From a virus, in IMG/VR virus record IMGVR_UViG_3300020400_000847, positions 1 to 22,836 of that record: a stretch of 22,836 nucleotides of DNA. One strand, 5' to 3'. The notes under the pieces are model-generated. The model saw only the letters and a list, made by a program, of their open reading frames with translations. It made no database searches and was not told where the DNA came from. Below are positions 1 to 7,676 of this stretch, piece by piece (the stretch's first letter is position 1; each line of letters opens with the position of its first letter). The translations under genes were made by a program, and so were the position numbers.

Positions 1-319
1 TGACGTAAAAGGTATTAGAGCGGCTTGTAAAGTAATGAAAACAAGATTTAACAAACCTTTTGAAGGTGTGCAAGTGAAGATTCCATATGAAACTGGCATG
101 AATCCTTACTCAGGACTTGTCGACTTGTTCGAGAAAAAAGGTATATTAAGTAAAGATGGTAACAGACTTAAATATGTGGACTCAAAAGGAACAGAAGTGA
201 AAGAATATAGAAGAGTCTGGGAACAAGGTGGTGAATTACTGGACAAAGTGATGGCAGATTTCAACAACTTGGTCGAAAAAGAAACAAATATAGAAGATAC
301 AGAGGAGACTGTTGAATGA
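1..319 (+). CDS. uvsX: UvsX recombinase (RecA-like), C-terminal fragment
   Basis: The frame is already open at base 2, so this is the 3' end of a gene that starts before the window. About 105 residues are visible. They match the C-terminal part of T4-type UvsX: KPFEGVQVKIPYETGMNPYS followed by SGLVDLFEKKGIL is the conserved stretch after the RecA core, and the protein ends in an acidic tail (ETNIEDTEETVE). UvsX is the phage strand-exchange protein that coats ssDNA and drives recombination-dependent replication together with UvsY. The Walker motifs lie upstream and are not visible. An internal ATG at 35 is not the real start, because the homologous sequence continues upstream of it. The stop codon overlaps the next gene's ATG (ATGA). 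Confidence 0.93.
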   Translation, partial: DVKGIRAACKVMKTRFNKPFEGVQVKIPYETGMNPYSGLVDLFEKKGILSKDGNRLKYVDSKGTEVKEYRRVWEQGGELLDKVMADFNNLVEKETNIEDTEETVE

Positions 320-531
320 TCGATGGAAGATTGTTGACAGAACTTTGGGAGTTTTTTAAAGCACACGCAGACAAGAAACAAATCGATGTAATGGCGGAAA
401 AATATGTCGATATTATGGCAGACTATGGTGTTGAAGATGATGCTTTTAAAGAAGCCCTTGGTTCAGATGAAGATTTAGATAGTGCAATCAACTACTATTT
501 AGATTTAGACGAACAAGACGAGGATTACTAA
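316..531 (+). CDS. small acidic protein of unknown function between uvsX and uvsY
   Basis: A 71-residue, strongly acidic protein with no motif I recognise; the last 25 residues are mostly D, E and Y (ends DEQDEDY). The ATG overlaps the uvsX stop by four bases, and the stop is followed after three bases by the uvsY start. It is therefore translated between the recombinase and its loader. Composition and predicted helical character (LTELWEFFKAHADKK, DVMAEKYVDIMADYG) suggest a small soluble helical protein. The acidic tail could mimic DNA or bind a basic partner, but that is only a guess. Its tight placement in the operon argues that it is a real gene and possibly a recombination accessory factor. 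Confidence 0.75.
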   Translation: MIDGRLLTELWEFFKAHADKKQIDVMAEKYVDIMADYGVEDDAFKEALGSDEDLDSAINYYLDLDEQDEDY

Positions 532-534
532 TAC

Positions 535-993
535 ATGAGTGGCTGGTATCAAAAAATTGCCAAAGATATTGGACAAATTCCTAATGCAGTTTCATATTAT
601 GAACAAGAATTAGACCAAGCAAAGTATGAAGTAAAAATAAAAGGCAATTTAGAGAAAAATTCAGCCGCAATGCCTGGAATAGTTGAACAACGGTTCAACC
701 AATTACAAGAAATAGAAGCAATTCTTCAATATTTGAACATCGAATTGCGTAGATTAAGAAGTAAACATTTCAAAAAATATCTTGAAAACTATCAACGTGC
801 ATTGTCAAGCCGAGATGTAGAAAAATATGTCGACGGTGAGTCAGATGTTGTTGATTATGAAAAAATTATTAATGAATTTGCACTTTTAAGAAACAAATGG
901 CTTGGCATCACTAAAGCCCTCGACCAAAAACAATGGCAGATAACTAATATTACAAAGTTAAGAGTCGCGGGAATGGAAGATGCAACAATATGA
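535..993 (+). CDS. uvsY: UvsY-like recombination mediator
   Basis: A 152-residue, mostly helical, charged protein. The central and C-terminal part fits the UvsY family: helical IEAILQYLNIELRRLRSKHF, then a YVDGESDVVDYEKII segment, then LLRNKWLGITKALDQKQWQI leading to a terminal ITNITKLRVAG helix. This parallels T4 UvsY's pattern (a short acidic 'xYLDxD' segment, then a helix ending in a Q-I-x-N-x-I motif). UvsY displaces gp32 and loads UvsX on ssDNA. Position right after uvsX supports the call. The start has a good GAGGA ribosome site at 520-524, ten bases before the ATG. The length is close to T4 UvsY (137 aa). The match is by pattern, not alignment. Confidence 0.8.
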   Translation: MSGWYQKIAKDIGQIPNAVSYYEQELDQAKYEVKIKGNLEKNSAAMPGIVEQRFNQLQEIEAILQYLNIELRRLRSKHFKKYLENYQRALSSRDVEKYVDGESDVVDYEKIINEFALLRNKWLGITKALDQKQWQITNITKLRVAGMEDATI

Positions 994-1690
994 TCATAAA
1001 GCATTTGTAATCACAATGAAAGGCAGGTCCTTTTCGGAGGAACTGGCTGAAGATTGTGTTCAATCAGGTAAAAAATTTAATCTTAACATAAAAAAATTTG
1101 ATGCAGTGCAACTTGATGACGTTGCTCCCACTTACAAAAAGTTTGGTTTGCGTCCTTTTCCAAAATTAAAATTTACTAGAGACACCAAAGGAGTAAGAGG
1201 GTGTTTTTGTTCGCATTATTCACTATGGTTGAAGTGTTTAGAACTTAATGAACCTATCATGATATTGGAACATGATGCTTTAGTTATGAGACCTATACCC
1301 AAAGACATACTTGGAAAATTTGCAGAGTTGTGTAATTTAGATGCATACAGCAGAACTTCTACAGTATATGAAGAACATTTAGAAAAATTTGAAAACTATG
1401 ATGTAATACCTCATCAACCTAAAAAAACCTCCTCATCTTCAAAAAATGCTTTTCAATTTTATGACAAAGAGTGCATAAAAGGACTTCATGCTTACATAAT
1501 TAAACCACAAGGTGCAAAGTCTTTAATAGAATTTACAAAAAACAAAGGAATGCTACCAGCAGACGTTCACGTAAATGCACAATCAGTTGCACTTACGAAA
1601 ACCAAATACAGTTTGTGTAGAATCAACCCGAAATATTGGTTAGATAAAAGTAAAAAAAGTAAAAACAGTTACACAAGGACAGACATATGA
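980..1690 (+). CDS. glycosyltransferase, family 25-like (LPS-type)
   Basis: A 236-residue protein resembling family GT25 (LPS biosynthesis glycosyltransferases). The N-terminus HKAFVITMKGRSFSEELAED matches the GT25 opening, in which a strand is followed by an R-S/x-x-R helix. Residues 71-100 contain GVRGCFCSHYSLWLKC followed by MILEHDA; GC-x-SHY/xLW and the E-H/D-D-A acidic motif are the family hallmarks. Near residue 170, GLHAYIIKPQGAKSLIEF corresponds to the conserved 'G-x-x-Y-x-I-x-x-x-x-A' stretch. It likely transfers a hexose to a glycan on the cell surface, on virions or on DNA; the acceptor cannot be told. It is the first gene of the sugar island and overlaps uvsY by 14 bases. Confidence 0.8.
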   Translation: MQQYDHKAFVITMKGRSFSEELAEDCVQSGKKFNLNIKKFDAVQLDDVAPTYKKFGLRPFPKLKFTRDTKGVRGCFCSHYSLWLKCLELNEPIMILEHDALVMRPIPKDILGKFAELCNLDAYSRTSTVYEEHLEKFENYDVIPHQPKKTSSSSKNAFQFYDKECIKGLHAYIIKPQGAKSLIEFTKNKGMLPADVHVNAQSVALTKTKYSLCRINPKYWLDKSKKSKNSYTRTDI

Positions 1691-2313
1691 GAATAATCAT
1701 AATGGCTGGCGGAACAGCAAAGACATTTAATAGACATTCTATCACTGTGCAGGGCGAAAAATTAGTTGATAGAACTGTACGACTACTAAAGGAAAACGGA
1801 CAAAGTGATATTTGGGTAACTGTGGCTCAAAAAGGAATGTATCCTCAATATAATGAATTTGTTAACAACATGAAAGGCAATGATTTAGGTTGTTTGTTAG
1901 GTTGTGAAGAACTTAAAGGTAATGTTTGGTTGTACGGTGATGTATACTATTCTGAAAATGCAATTAAAACAATTCTCAATGGCACAACAAACTATTATGG
2001 ACGTGCTAAAGGAAATGCATTGAAAAAATATGGAGAATTTTGGGCGTTCAAAAGCGATGACACGTTTTGGCATTGGTTAAAATTAGTTTGCAAAGCCTTT
2101 TGGGATAAAAAAATAAATCGTTGTTGGTCTTGGGATTTATATGCATACCATTCAGGAAAATGGAATTTAAATTCGCCGCCACAACGCAAGACTGTCAAAA
2201 GAACTCAATACATCTGCAACACAAATTGGACAAATATTGATGACGAAACGGACGATTTCGACAAAGCAGATGAAGTGCAAAGATGGAAAACTTATTGGAA
2301 GAAAAATGATTAA
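1687..2313 (+). CDS. nucleotidyltransferase-like protein (GT-A/NTP-transferase fold)
   Basis: 208 residues. The N-terminus MRIIIMAGGTAKTFN looks like the nucleotide-binding loop of sugar-phosphate nucleotidyltransferases and MobA-like enzymes (I-x-MAGG). A WLYGDVYYS segment at residues 81-89 fits the metal-binding aspartate position (D85; usually G-D in the family). The normal G-x-G-x-R loop arginine is not obvious, and the C-terminal half is rich in W, Y and K and unusual for the family, so this could be a divergent or inactive member. It would activate a sugar or alditol with an NTP. A clear AAGGA ribosome site lies at 1675-1679; the ATG overlaps the previous stop (ATGA). It sits just before a cytidylyltransferase fusion, which suggests a shared pathway. 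Confidence 0.62.
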   Translation: MRIIIMAGGTAKTFNRHSITVQGEKLVDRTVRLLKENGQSDIWVTVAQKGMYPQYNEFVNNMKGNDLGCLLGCEELKGNVWLYGDVYYSENAIKTILNGTTNYYGRAKGNALKKYGEFWAFKSDDTFWHWLKLVCKAFWDKKINRCWSWDLYAYHSGKWNLNSPPQRKTVKRTQYICNTNWTNIDDETDDFDKADEVQRWKTYWKKND

Positions 2314-3295
2314 AGTAATGACATCAGGAGTTTTTGATACACTCCACCTAGGACACATAAACATTTTGACCCGTGCAAAACAACAGGGTGATTACTTAAT
2401 TGTTGGCATACAAGACGATGAATCTGCTAAAAAATCTAAAGGAAAATATCCTACACTTAATTTCGAAGAAAGAGAAAAACAAGTAAAAGCACTGCCTTTT
2501 GTCGATGAAATAGTAAAGTACAGTGATGTTGATCAGAGAGAGTTATGGTCAAAAATTAAGCCAAACATAGTTGTACAAGGAGACGATTATGTACACAGTG
2601 GAGATCGTACAAACGCCCTATTATATCTGAAAGAACAAAATATAAGACTGATGTTATTTCCTAGAACTGAAGGCATTTCAAGCACTGAAATAAAACAAAG
2701 GATCATTTATGATGATAGAAAAGATGTAGAACACATTAATAACTTAAAAATATTGCCAATAGAAAAACTAAAAATTTATGAAGATTACGATGATAAAAAA
2801 GTAAAAATACTTAAGGAAAAAATAGAAAAAGAAAAAATATTTTTCAATCCTATCACAGTAGGTGTGCATGAAGATTTACAAATTGTTGTAGACGGTAATA
2901 ATAGATTACAAGCAATGAAAGAATTAGAATTCGAATGTATTCCTTGTTTGTGTATACCGTACAAAGACATATGGCTAACAAATAATGTGCATTTTAAAAA
3001 AAATAATCAAATAACACGTTTAAGTGAATTTTCGATTCCTGATGGGGAACGTATAGAATTTAAAAAATATACTCATGCAGATATTATCAATGCTGTAAAA
3101 AATAACACAAAAATACCAAATGGAGAAACTTGGCATAAACCTCCATATTATATCGTAAACTTACCTATACCAACAAAAGATATTAATAAAAACTTTGACT
3201 TGCAAGGTTTTATAAAAAAATTAGTGGACAAAAATAATATTAGGTTCTATCCTAATTCGGTTTACAGTTGTAACGAATGGAACCCTAATGATTAA
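2306..3295 (+). CDS. cytidylyltransferase (TagD-like) fused to ParB/SerK-like kinase domain
   Basis: 329 residues when started at the ATG at 2306. A longer upstream reading exists, but the domain begins exactly here and a GGAAG site precedes it. Residues 1-133 are a glycerol-3-phosphate cytidylyltransferase-type domain: GVFDTLHLGH with HLGH at 14-17, and RTEGISSTEI near 120-129. Residues 147-330 resemble the ParB/SbnI/SerK fold: LPIEKLKIYE (E159), a basic helix, VDGNNRLQAM at 195-204, and PNGETWH at 271-277, matching the position of the T-x-H phosphate motif of ADP-dependent serine kinases. Inference: one domain phosphorylates a small hydroxyl compound such as L-serine and the other attaches CMP, giving a CDP-activated donor. 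The start overlaps the previous stop (ATGATTAA). Confidence 0.75.
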   Translation: MIKVMTSGVFDTLHLGHINILTRAKQQGDYLIVGIQDDESAKKSKGKYPTLNFEEREKQVKALPFVDEIVKYSDVDQRELWSKIKPNIVVQGDDYVHSGDRTNALLYLKEQNIRLMLFPRTEGISSTEIKQRIIYDDRKDVEHINNLKILPIEKLKIYEDYDDKKVKILKEKIEKEKIFFNPITVGVHEDLQIVVDGNNRLQAMKELEFECIPCLCIPYKDIWLTNNVHFKKNNQITRLSEFSIPDGERIEFKKYTHADIINAVKNNTKIPNGETWHKPPYYIVNLPIPTKDINKNFDLQGFIKKLVDKNNIRFYPNSVYSCNEWNPND

Positions 3296-3935
3296 TTTTG
3301 TATGTGTGTATCAACGAAACAGAAGAACGCCATACTCACACGATTACGTGTTAAAATTAAAAAATATGATTGCAAGAAACTACAAAAAGCCGCATCAGTT
3401 TCATTGCTTATCAAATGTTAAACTTCCTATTGCAACAGTTCCATTAAAACATAATTGGATAGGGTGGTGGAGTAAAGTTGAATTATTCAGACCTAATTTG
3501 TTTAACGGTCCTGTATTTTATTTGGATTTAGATATTATTATCTGTAATAATTTCGAACATATTGTAGACAGATTAGATTACAAAAACTTTTATATGATAA
3601 AAAGTGTTAAACCAACAAGCGGAAATGCAAATAGCAGTATAATGAGTTGGCAAGGTGATTATTCTTTTATCTACGAAAATTTTCTACGTAATACTCAAGC
3701 AATAATGTCTAAATATCACAAAGGAAATTTAATAGGAGACCAAGCATACACACAGGCCTCTTTAACAAATATGAAGTTTATGGACGATGAAGTAGGACAA
3801 TTTATAAATTGGCAACATCACATGATTGAACAAAAAGATCCTCTGCCTTCACCTGTGTTTACAATATACGCAGGCAGATATAAGAAACCTCACTTACAAA
3901 AAGATAACCCATTGGTTAAAAAATATTGGATATGA
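3288..3935 (+). CDS. GT-A glycosyltransferase with DLD motif
   Basis: 215 residues. The opening INFVCVYQRNRR, the segment GWWSKVELFRP (59-69) and VFYLDLDIII with a D80-x-D82 motif are typical of a GT-A family of phage and capsule glycosyltransferases related to GT8, in which the D-x-D binds the metal and nucleotide-sugar phosphates. Later, GDQAYTQASL matches the conserved 'GDQ' acceptor-side loop. The protein ends with basic residues. The substrate sugar cannot be predicted. It overlaps the fusion gene upstream by eight bases (ATGATTAA) and the methyltransferase downstream by four, so all three are likely coupled. Confidence 0.78.
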   Translation: MINFVCVYQRNRRTPYSHDYVLKLKNMIARNYKKPHQFHCLSNVKLPIATVPLKHNWIGWWSKVELFRPNLFNGPVFYLDLDIIICNNFEHIVDRLDYKNFYMIKSVKPTSGNANSSIMSWQGDYSFIYENFLRNTQAIMSKYHKGNLIGDQAYTQASLTNMKFMDDEVGQFINWQHHMIEQKDPLPSPVFTIYAGRYKKPHLQKDNPLVKKYWI

Positions 3936-4519
3936 CAGTAATAAACAAACATCTCAAAAATTACGAAAAATATAGAGCATATTACAAAAGTCCTTTTTTA
4001 ATGTTAGGAAATCAAGCAACCAATATGACAATAAGTCCTAAAGAATATTTTAGAGTTGATGATTACAAAACTATTGATCCAGATGGTGGAGATTATTCAG
4101 ATTTGACTGGAGACTTGACTAACTTACATCAACAGTTTGAAACTGTTTTTAATTTAGGAACAATAGAACATATTTGGGACGCTCACACGGCATGGAGTAA
4201 CGCATTAAAACTTGTAAAAGTTGGAGGATATTTTGTAGGCGTAAGTCCTGTGCATGGTTATTGGCGACATGGTATTCACGTAACAGATCCTGTTGCTATT
4301 ACAACTTTTATTAAGAAAAATGGTTTTGAATTATTGGATTCATATCTAAGTCATAAAAAAGGTTGGTCCATAAATAATATTGCAGATGCAAACAAAGGAA
4401 AATGGGCAACAAATGATGTTTTACTTTGGTACGCGGCTAAAAAAATAGAACACAAAGATAAAATTGAGCCAGTGACACAAATTTGGGACGCAGGAACTAA
4501 TACAATAGATTCAAAATGA
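3932..4519 (+). CDS. SAM-dependent methyltransferase-like protein
   Basis: 195 residues from the ATG at 3932, which overlaps the previous stop as ATGA; a TTG at 3926 also opens the frame but is less likely. Residues 72-104 (TVFNLGTIEHIWD, then LKLVKVGGYFVGVSP) match the second half of a class I methyltransferase, where an 'N-x-G-T/V-x-E-H' strand is followed by 'L-K-x-G-G'. The usual glycine-rich motif I (DxGxGxG) is not evident in the first 60 residues, so SAM binding is uncertain and the protein may be divergent. HGYWRHGIHVTDP is reminiscent of the sugar-modifying, type-11 group. Probably modifies a sugar or lipid intermediate of the island pathway. Confidence 0.62.
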   Translation: MTVINKHLKNYEKYRAYYKSPFLMLGNQATNMTISPKEYFRVDDYKTIDPDGGDYSDLTGDLTNLHQQFETVFNLGTIEHIWDAHTAWSNALKLVKVGGYFVGVSPVHGYWRHGIHVTDPVAITTFIKKNGFELLDSYLSHKKGWSINNIADANKGKWATNDVLLWYAAKKIEHKDKIEPVTQIWDAGTNTIDSK

Positions 4520-5274
4520 AAAATAAATTTATATATCCGGTAGATTCTACAAAACGCACAAACGAATTTTTAAACGCAAATAATTTAGAATATAGATCAG
4601 GACCTTATATGCAAGGTGAATGGTTATGGCCCAGAGAGGATATTTTAACTTGGGAATTTTTCCACAAAAATGAAAGAGCGGCTTGGAGTGATGGCACAAC
4701 AAATATAGTACATTTTCCTAATGAAATAATAAAACTTTTGCCACAAAACAAAAGAAAACTTATTATTCAAGCAGGCGGAAATGCAGGATTATATCCAAAA
4801 CTTTACAGCAATATGTTTGAAAAAGTGATTACCTTCGAACCTGATCATCGATGGTTTGTTTGTTTAATCCATAATTGTCCAGAAACAAACGTGTTCAAAC
4901 TTCAGACTGCTTTAGGAAACGATAATGATCCGGTAAAAATGGTTGCTCCGGATTTTAAGGGACGGAAAAACTTAGGTGCCAACTACATAGAACCAAACGG
5001 AGATATACCTAAGATAAAATTAGATTCTTTAGGTGTAAATCCTGATTGTATGCATTTAGATATAGAAGGTTCAGAATGGGAAACAATCGTTGGTGCTACT
5101 GAAACAATAAAAAGAGCCAAACCTTTAATAGTTGTGGAGTGGAATCAGTCGGGTGCAAAGTACGGTTGGACAGATGATAAAATTGCAACGCTGATGACAA
5201 ATTTAGGCTATGAAGTCTATAAAGAATGGCATAGAGATAGAGCATATAAACACAAGGACGTGTCTTATGAGTAA
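4516..5274 (+). CDS. FkbM family methyltransferase
   Basis: 252 residues with the FkbM pattern: LIIQAGGNAGLYP at 82-94 (motif I, with AGGNAG where G-x-N-x-G is usual), VITFEPD at 104-110, TALGNDN near 131, IPKIKLDSLG at 164-173 and MHLDIEGSEWETIVGA at 179-194 (the D-I-E-G-x-E hallmark). FkbM enzymes O-methylate sugars and other small metabolites with SAM, and are common in O-antigen and capsule clusters. The first 75 residues are an extra N-terminal segment rich in aromatic residues, perhaps a substrate or acceptor region. The ATG overlaps the previous stop (ATGA), and the stop overlaps the next gene by eight bases. Confidence 0.85.
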   Translation: MKNKFIYPVDSTKRTNEFLNANNLEYRSGPYMQGEWLWPREDILTWEFFHKNERAAWSDGTTNIVHFPNEIIKLLPQNKRKLIIQAGGNAGLYPKLYSNMFEKVITFEPDHRWFVCLIHNCPETNVFKLQTALGNDNDPVKMVAPDFKGRKNLGANYIEPNGDIPKIKLDSLGVNPDCMHLDIEGSEWETIVGATETIKRAKPLIVVEWNQSGAKYGWTDDKIATLMTNLGYEVYKEWHRDRAYKHKDVSYE

Positions 5275-5881
5275 AATTGTTGCTAAAGAATTCTGGACAT
5301 CACAAACAGAGTATCCTGAATACGGCACTATAAAACAAAGACGCTTACATGAATTACAATACATAGTGCCTAAGTTGTCAGGTGAAACTTTACTTGATTT
5401 AGGATGTGGCGATGGCGCTTTGTTAAATTGCTTGGTGGAACTAACAGATTTCAAAGAATATCATGGTTATGATTTTGCTGTTCATCTTATAAAAAATTTA
5501 AACAGTAAAGTAAAGGCCCGTGATTTCAATGTGTATGAAGATGATTTAAGTACACTGCCAAAGGTTGACAATATAATTTGTGCAGGAATGTTGCCCTTTA
5601 TTTTTGAAGAGGAAGTAATTGATAAGATTTATTCGAGTCTACAAACAAAAAAATTTTTTTTAAGGACTCCTTGTACTTTAAAAAAAGAAGATGAATACGT
5701 AAATGTTTATTCAGATAAACTAAAATCTAATTATAGTTCAAAATATAGGACAGTATCAAATGTTTTAAAAACATTAGAAAAATATTTTGTGGTTGAATCA
5801 ATTGATAGGGTTTATCCAGATAATATTGAAAGTGAATATGACACAAAACAATTTTATTTTTGTGCAAGGAGTAAGATATGA
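5267..5881 (+). CDS. class I SAM-dependent methyltransferase
   Basis: 204 residues from ATG 5267. That start is preferred over a longer in-frame opening because an AAGGA site lies at 5254-5258. Motif I is intact: LLDLGCGDGALL at 42-53. It is followed by YHGYDFA (strand 2 with the ribose-binding aspartate) and NIICAGMLPFIFEEE (motif IV region). The C-terminal part (VESIDRVYPDNIE) fits a Rossmann methyltransferase lid. Target unknown; context suggests a carbohydrate intermediate. The stop overlaps the cupin gene's ATG. This is the third methyltransferase in 2 kb, which implies heavy modification of one product rather than of many. Confidence 0.8.
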   Translation: MSKIVAKEFWTSQTEYPEYGTIKQRRLHELQYIVPKLSGETLLDLGCGDGALLNCLVELTDFKEYHGYDFAVHLIKNLNSKVKARDFNVYEDDLSTLPKVDNIICAGMLPFIFEEEVIDKIYSSLQTKKFFLRTPCTLKKEDEYVNVYSDKLKSNYSSKYRTVSNVLKTLEKYFVVESIDRVYPDNIESEYDTKQFYFCARSKI

Positions 5882-6228
5882 AAGCAGGAAAAATTTGGGG
5901 AAAGACGGAATTAATCCATGCCAATGGCGTGTTAGAATTCCACAGAATTGAATTTAAAGCAGGATACAAATGCTCAGAACACAAACACAAATACAAATGG
6001 AATGGCTTTTTTGTAGAGTCAGGCAAAATGATAGTAAGAGTTTGGCAAGATGCAGATCAGCAAGGACTTGTCGATGAAACTATTTTAAATGCAGGAGAAT
6101 ATACCACAGTAAAGCCTGGCAAGTATCATCAATTTGAGGGTGTTGAAGACGGTATTGCTTTTGAATTATATTGGGCAGAGTTCAATCATGACGACATTGA
6201 ACGAAGAACAGTAGGAACCAAATCCTAA
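5878..6228 (+). CDS. cupin-domain protein
   Basis: 116 residues, the size of a single cupin barrel. The first metal-binding motif is visible around CSEHKHKYKWNGFFVESGKM (32-51), with H35 and H37 and E47, then AGEYTTVKPGKYHQFEG (72-88) with H84 as the second-motif histidine. This fits small sugar-processing cupins such as mannose-6-phosphate isomerase-type and dTDP-sugar isomerase-type proteins, but does not identify the reaction. A strong AAGGAG site sits at 5866-5871, six bases before the ATG. It ends a run of coupled genes; the 40-base gap after it carries the promoter of the next operon. Confidence 0.78.
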   Translation: MKAGKIWGKTELIHANGVLEFHRIEFKAGYKCSEHKHKYKWNGFFVESGKMIVRVWQDADQQGLVDETILNAGEYTTVKPGKYHQFEGVEDGIAFELYWAEFNHDDIERRTVGTKS

Positions 6229-6233
6229 TCTCA

Positions 6234-6262
6234 TTGACAAAAGTAATTGTGTAAGTTATAAT
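6234..6262 (+). promoter_or_regulatory. perfect sigma70-type promoter (TTGACA-17-TATAAT)
   Basis: TTGACA at 6234-6239 and TATAAT at 6257-6262 are both exact consensus, with the ideal 17-base spacer. The ATG of the epimerase begins six bases after the -10, exactly where transcription would be expected to start, so the mRNA is predicted to be leaderless. It lies in the only real gap (40 bases) within the sugar island. Confidence 0.85.
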
Positions 6263-6268
6263 AAAGCA

Positions 6269-6985
6269 ATGAAAATTTTGCTAACAGGACATAAAGGATT
6301 TATAGGACAACACCTACACAAACGACTTACAAACACACACCAAATTATTGGCATAGATATTAAAGATAACGGAAACATTTTATCTGCACAACTGCCAGAA
6401 GTAGATTTAGTAATACATTTAGCAGGAGTAGGTGGTGTAAGACAATCATTAGATAATCCTAAACATTATTGGGATAACAATGTGGTTGCAACAAATAGAA
6501 TTTTAAAACATTACAATAACACCAGAGTTTTATTTGCAAGTTCAAGCAGTCAATACGAGCCTTGGTTGAACCCTTATGCGGCTTCTAAACACATAATAGA
6601 AAATATACCTCATAATAACAAAGTAGCAATGAGATTTCATACAGTTTACGGAGCAACAAACAGGCAAGGAATGTTTTTCGACAAACTACTAATGGGTACA
6701 TTAAAATATGTTACAGAACATAGTAGAGATTTTGTTCATATTGATGACGTGTGTGATGCTATTGAAATTTTGATGAAAAGCGATTTTACAGGAGCGATTG
6801 ATATCGGTACAGGACAATCTATATTTGTAAAACATATTGCACCTAATTTAGAGGTGCAACCAGGAAGTATTTTAGAAAGAAAAACGTCAAAGGCAGACCC
6901 TAGTGCAATGAAAAAGTTAGGCTGGGCGCCTAAATGGACGGTCCAGAAGTTCCTTGACAAGAATGGATTTGAGGTTAAATTATAG
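6269..6985 (+). CDS. NAD(P)-dependent epimerase/dehydratase (extended SDR)
   Basis: 238 residues. N-terminal Rossmann motif GHKGFIG at 7-13 (G-x-x-G-F-I-G), the DLVIHLAGVGGV segment at 46-57, a serine-rich strand SSSSQYE at 91-97, and the catalytic Y-x-x-x-K as NPYAASKH (Y103, K107). RDFVHIDDV is the standard later motif of UDP/GDP-sugar epimerases and dehydratases. At 238 residues it is shorter than typical members (about 310), with the C-terminal substrate domain reduced; it ends at a W-x-P-KW-x-V region normally found near the C-terminus. It likely interconverts or dehydrates an NDP-sugar for the surrounding glycosyltransferases. It is first in its transcription unit. Confidence 0.85.
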   Translation: MKILLTGHKGFIGQHLHKRLTNTHQIIGIDIKDNGNILSAQLPEVDLVIHLAGVGGVRQSLDNPKHYWDNNVVATNRILKHYNNTRVLFASSSSQYEPWLNPYAASKHIIENIPHNNKVAMRFHTVYGATNRQGMFFDKLLMGTLKYVTEHSRDFVHIDDVCDAIEILMKSDFTGAIDIGTGQSIFVKHIAPNLEVQPGSILERKTSKADPSAMKKLGWAPKWTVQKFLDKNGFEVKL

Positions 6986-6986
6986 T

Positions 6987-7676
6987 ATGAAAGTTTTTGT
7001 TGGATATGATACTAGAGAAGATATTGCCTATCAAGTATGTGAATATTCTATATACAAACACAGCACATCTGCACAGGTAATACCATTAAATCAAAACACA
7101 TTAAGACAAGATAAATGGTATTGGAGAGGCGAAGATAAATTAGCGTCAACAGAATTTACATTTACAAGATTCTTGGTTCCTGCTCTAGCAAATTATAATG
7201 GCTGGGCGTTGTTTTGTGATTCAGATATTGTTTTTCTTAGAGACGTAAAAGAATTATTTGAACAAGCCGATCCTAAATATGCTGTGATGTGTGTACAACA
7301 TGATTACACTCCTAAGCCTGGAATAAAAATGGATGGACAAAAACAAACATTATATCCAAGAAAAAACTGGAGTTCAATGGTTTTATATAATTGTGGTCAT
7401 CCTTCAAATGAAAAGTTATCCGTAGATTTAGTAAACAATCCTAACTATGACGGTGCATATTTTCATAGATTTTCATGGTTAAAGGATGACGAAGTTGGAG
7501 CATTAAGCAATGAATGGAATTGGTTAGTAGGATGGTACAAAGAACCACAAGATGGAAAACCTAAAGCCATACACTACACAGAAGGAGGTCCTTGGTTTAA
7601 AAATTATAGGAACTGCGAATATGGAGATGTTTGGAAAGAATATTTAACACAAATGATGAACACACAAGGAGTATAA
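6987..7676 (+). CDS. GT-A glycosyltransferase with DSD motif (GT8-like)
   Basis: 229 residues from ATG 6987, one base after the epimerase stop. A TTG-initiated longer frame exists, but the family start (KVFVGYDTREDIAYQVCEYS) is at the ATG. The YDTRED opening, the TRFLVPAL helix (60-67), ALFCDSDIVFL with D78-S-D80, and a C-terminal HYTEGGPWF segment are the marks of a GT-A family found in phage and bacterial surface-glycan clusters. The D-x-D binds metal and nucleotide-sugar, and the late H usually completes the metal site. Sugar and acceptor are unknown. Ribosome site before the ATG is weak, so translation may depend on re-initiation from the epimerase. Confidence 0.82.
   Translation: MKVFVGYDTREDIAYQVCEYSIYKHSTSAQVIPLNQNTLRQDKWYWRGEDKLASTEFTFTRFLVPALANYNGWALFCDSDIVFLRDVKELFEQADPKYAVMCVQHDYTPKPGIKMDGQKQTLYPRKNWSSMVLYNCGHPSNEKLSVDLVNNPNYDGAYFHRFSWLKDDEVGALSNEWNWLVGWYKEPQDGKPKAIHYTEGGPWFKNYRNCEYGDVWKEYLTQMMNTQGV

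Noticed and set aside
2237-2305. Upstream extension of the cytidylyltransferase gene
   Set aside because: It reads through the coding end of the previous gene in another frame, and the domain begins exactly at the ATG at 2306, with a GGAAG site before it.
5573-5586. TTGACA next to TATAAT within the methyltransferase gene
   Set aside because: Only one base separates the two hexamers, and there is no start codon nearby.
6954-6986. TTGACA at 6954 followed by TATAGT just before the glycosyltransferase ATG at 6987, a possible fifth promoter
   Set aside because: The spacer is 21 bases and the -10 abuts the ATG, so the geometry fits neither sigma70 nor the other four sites.
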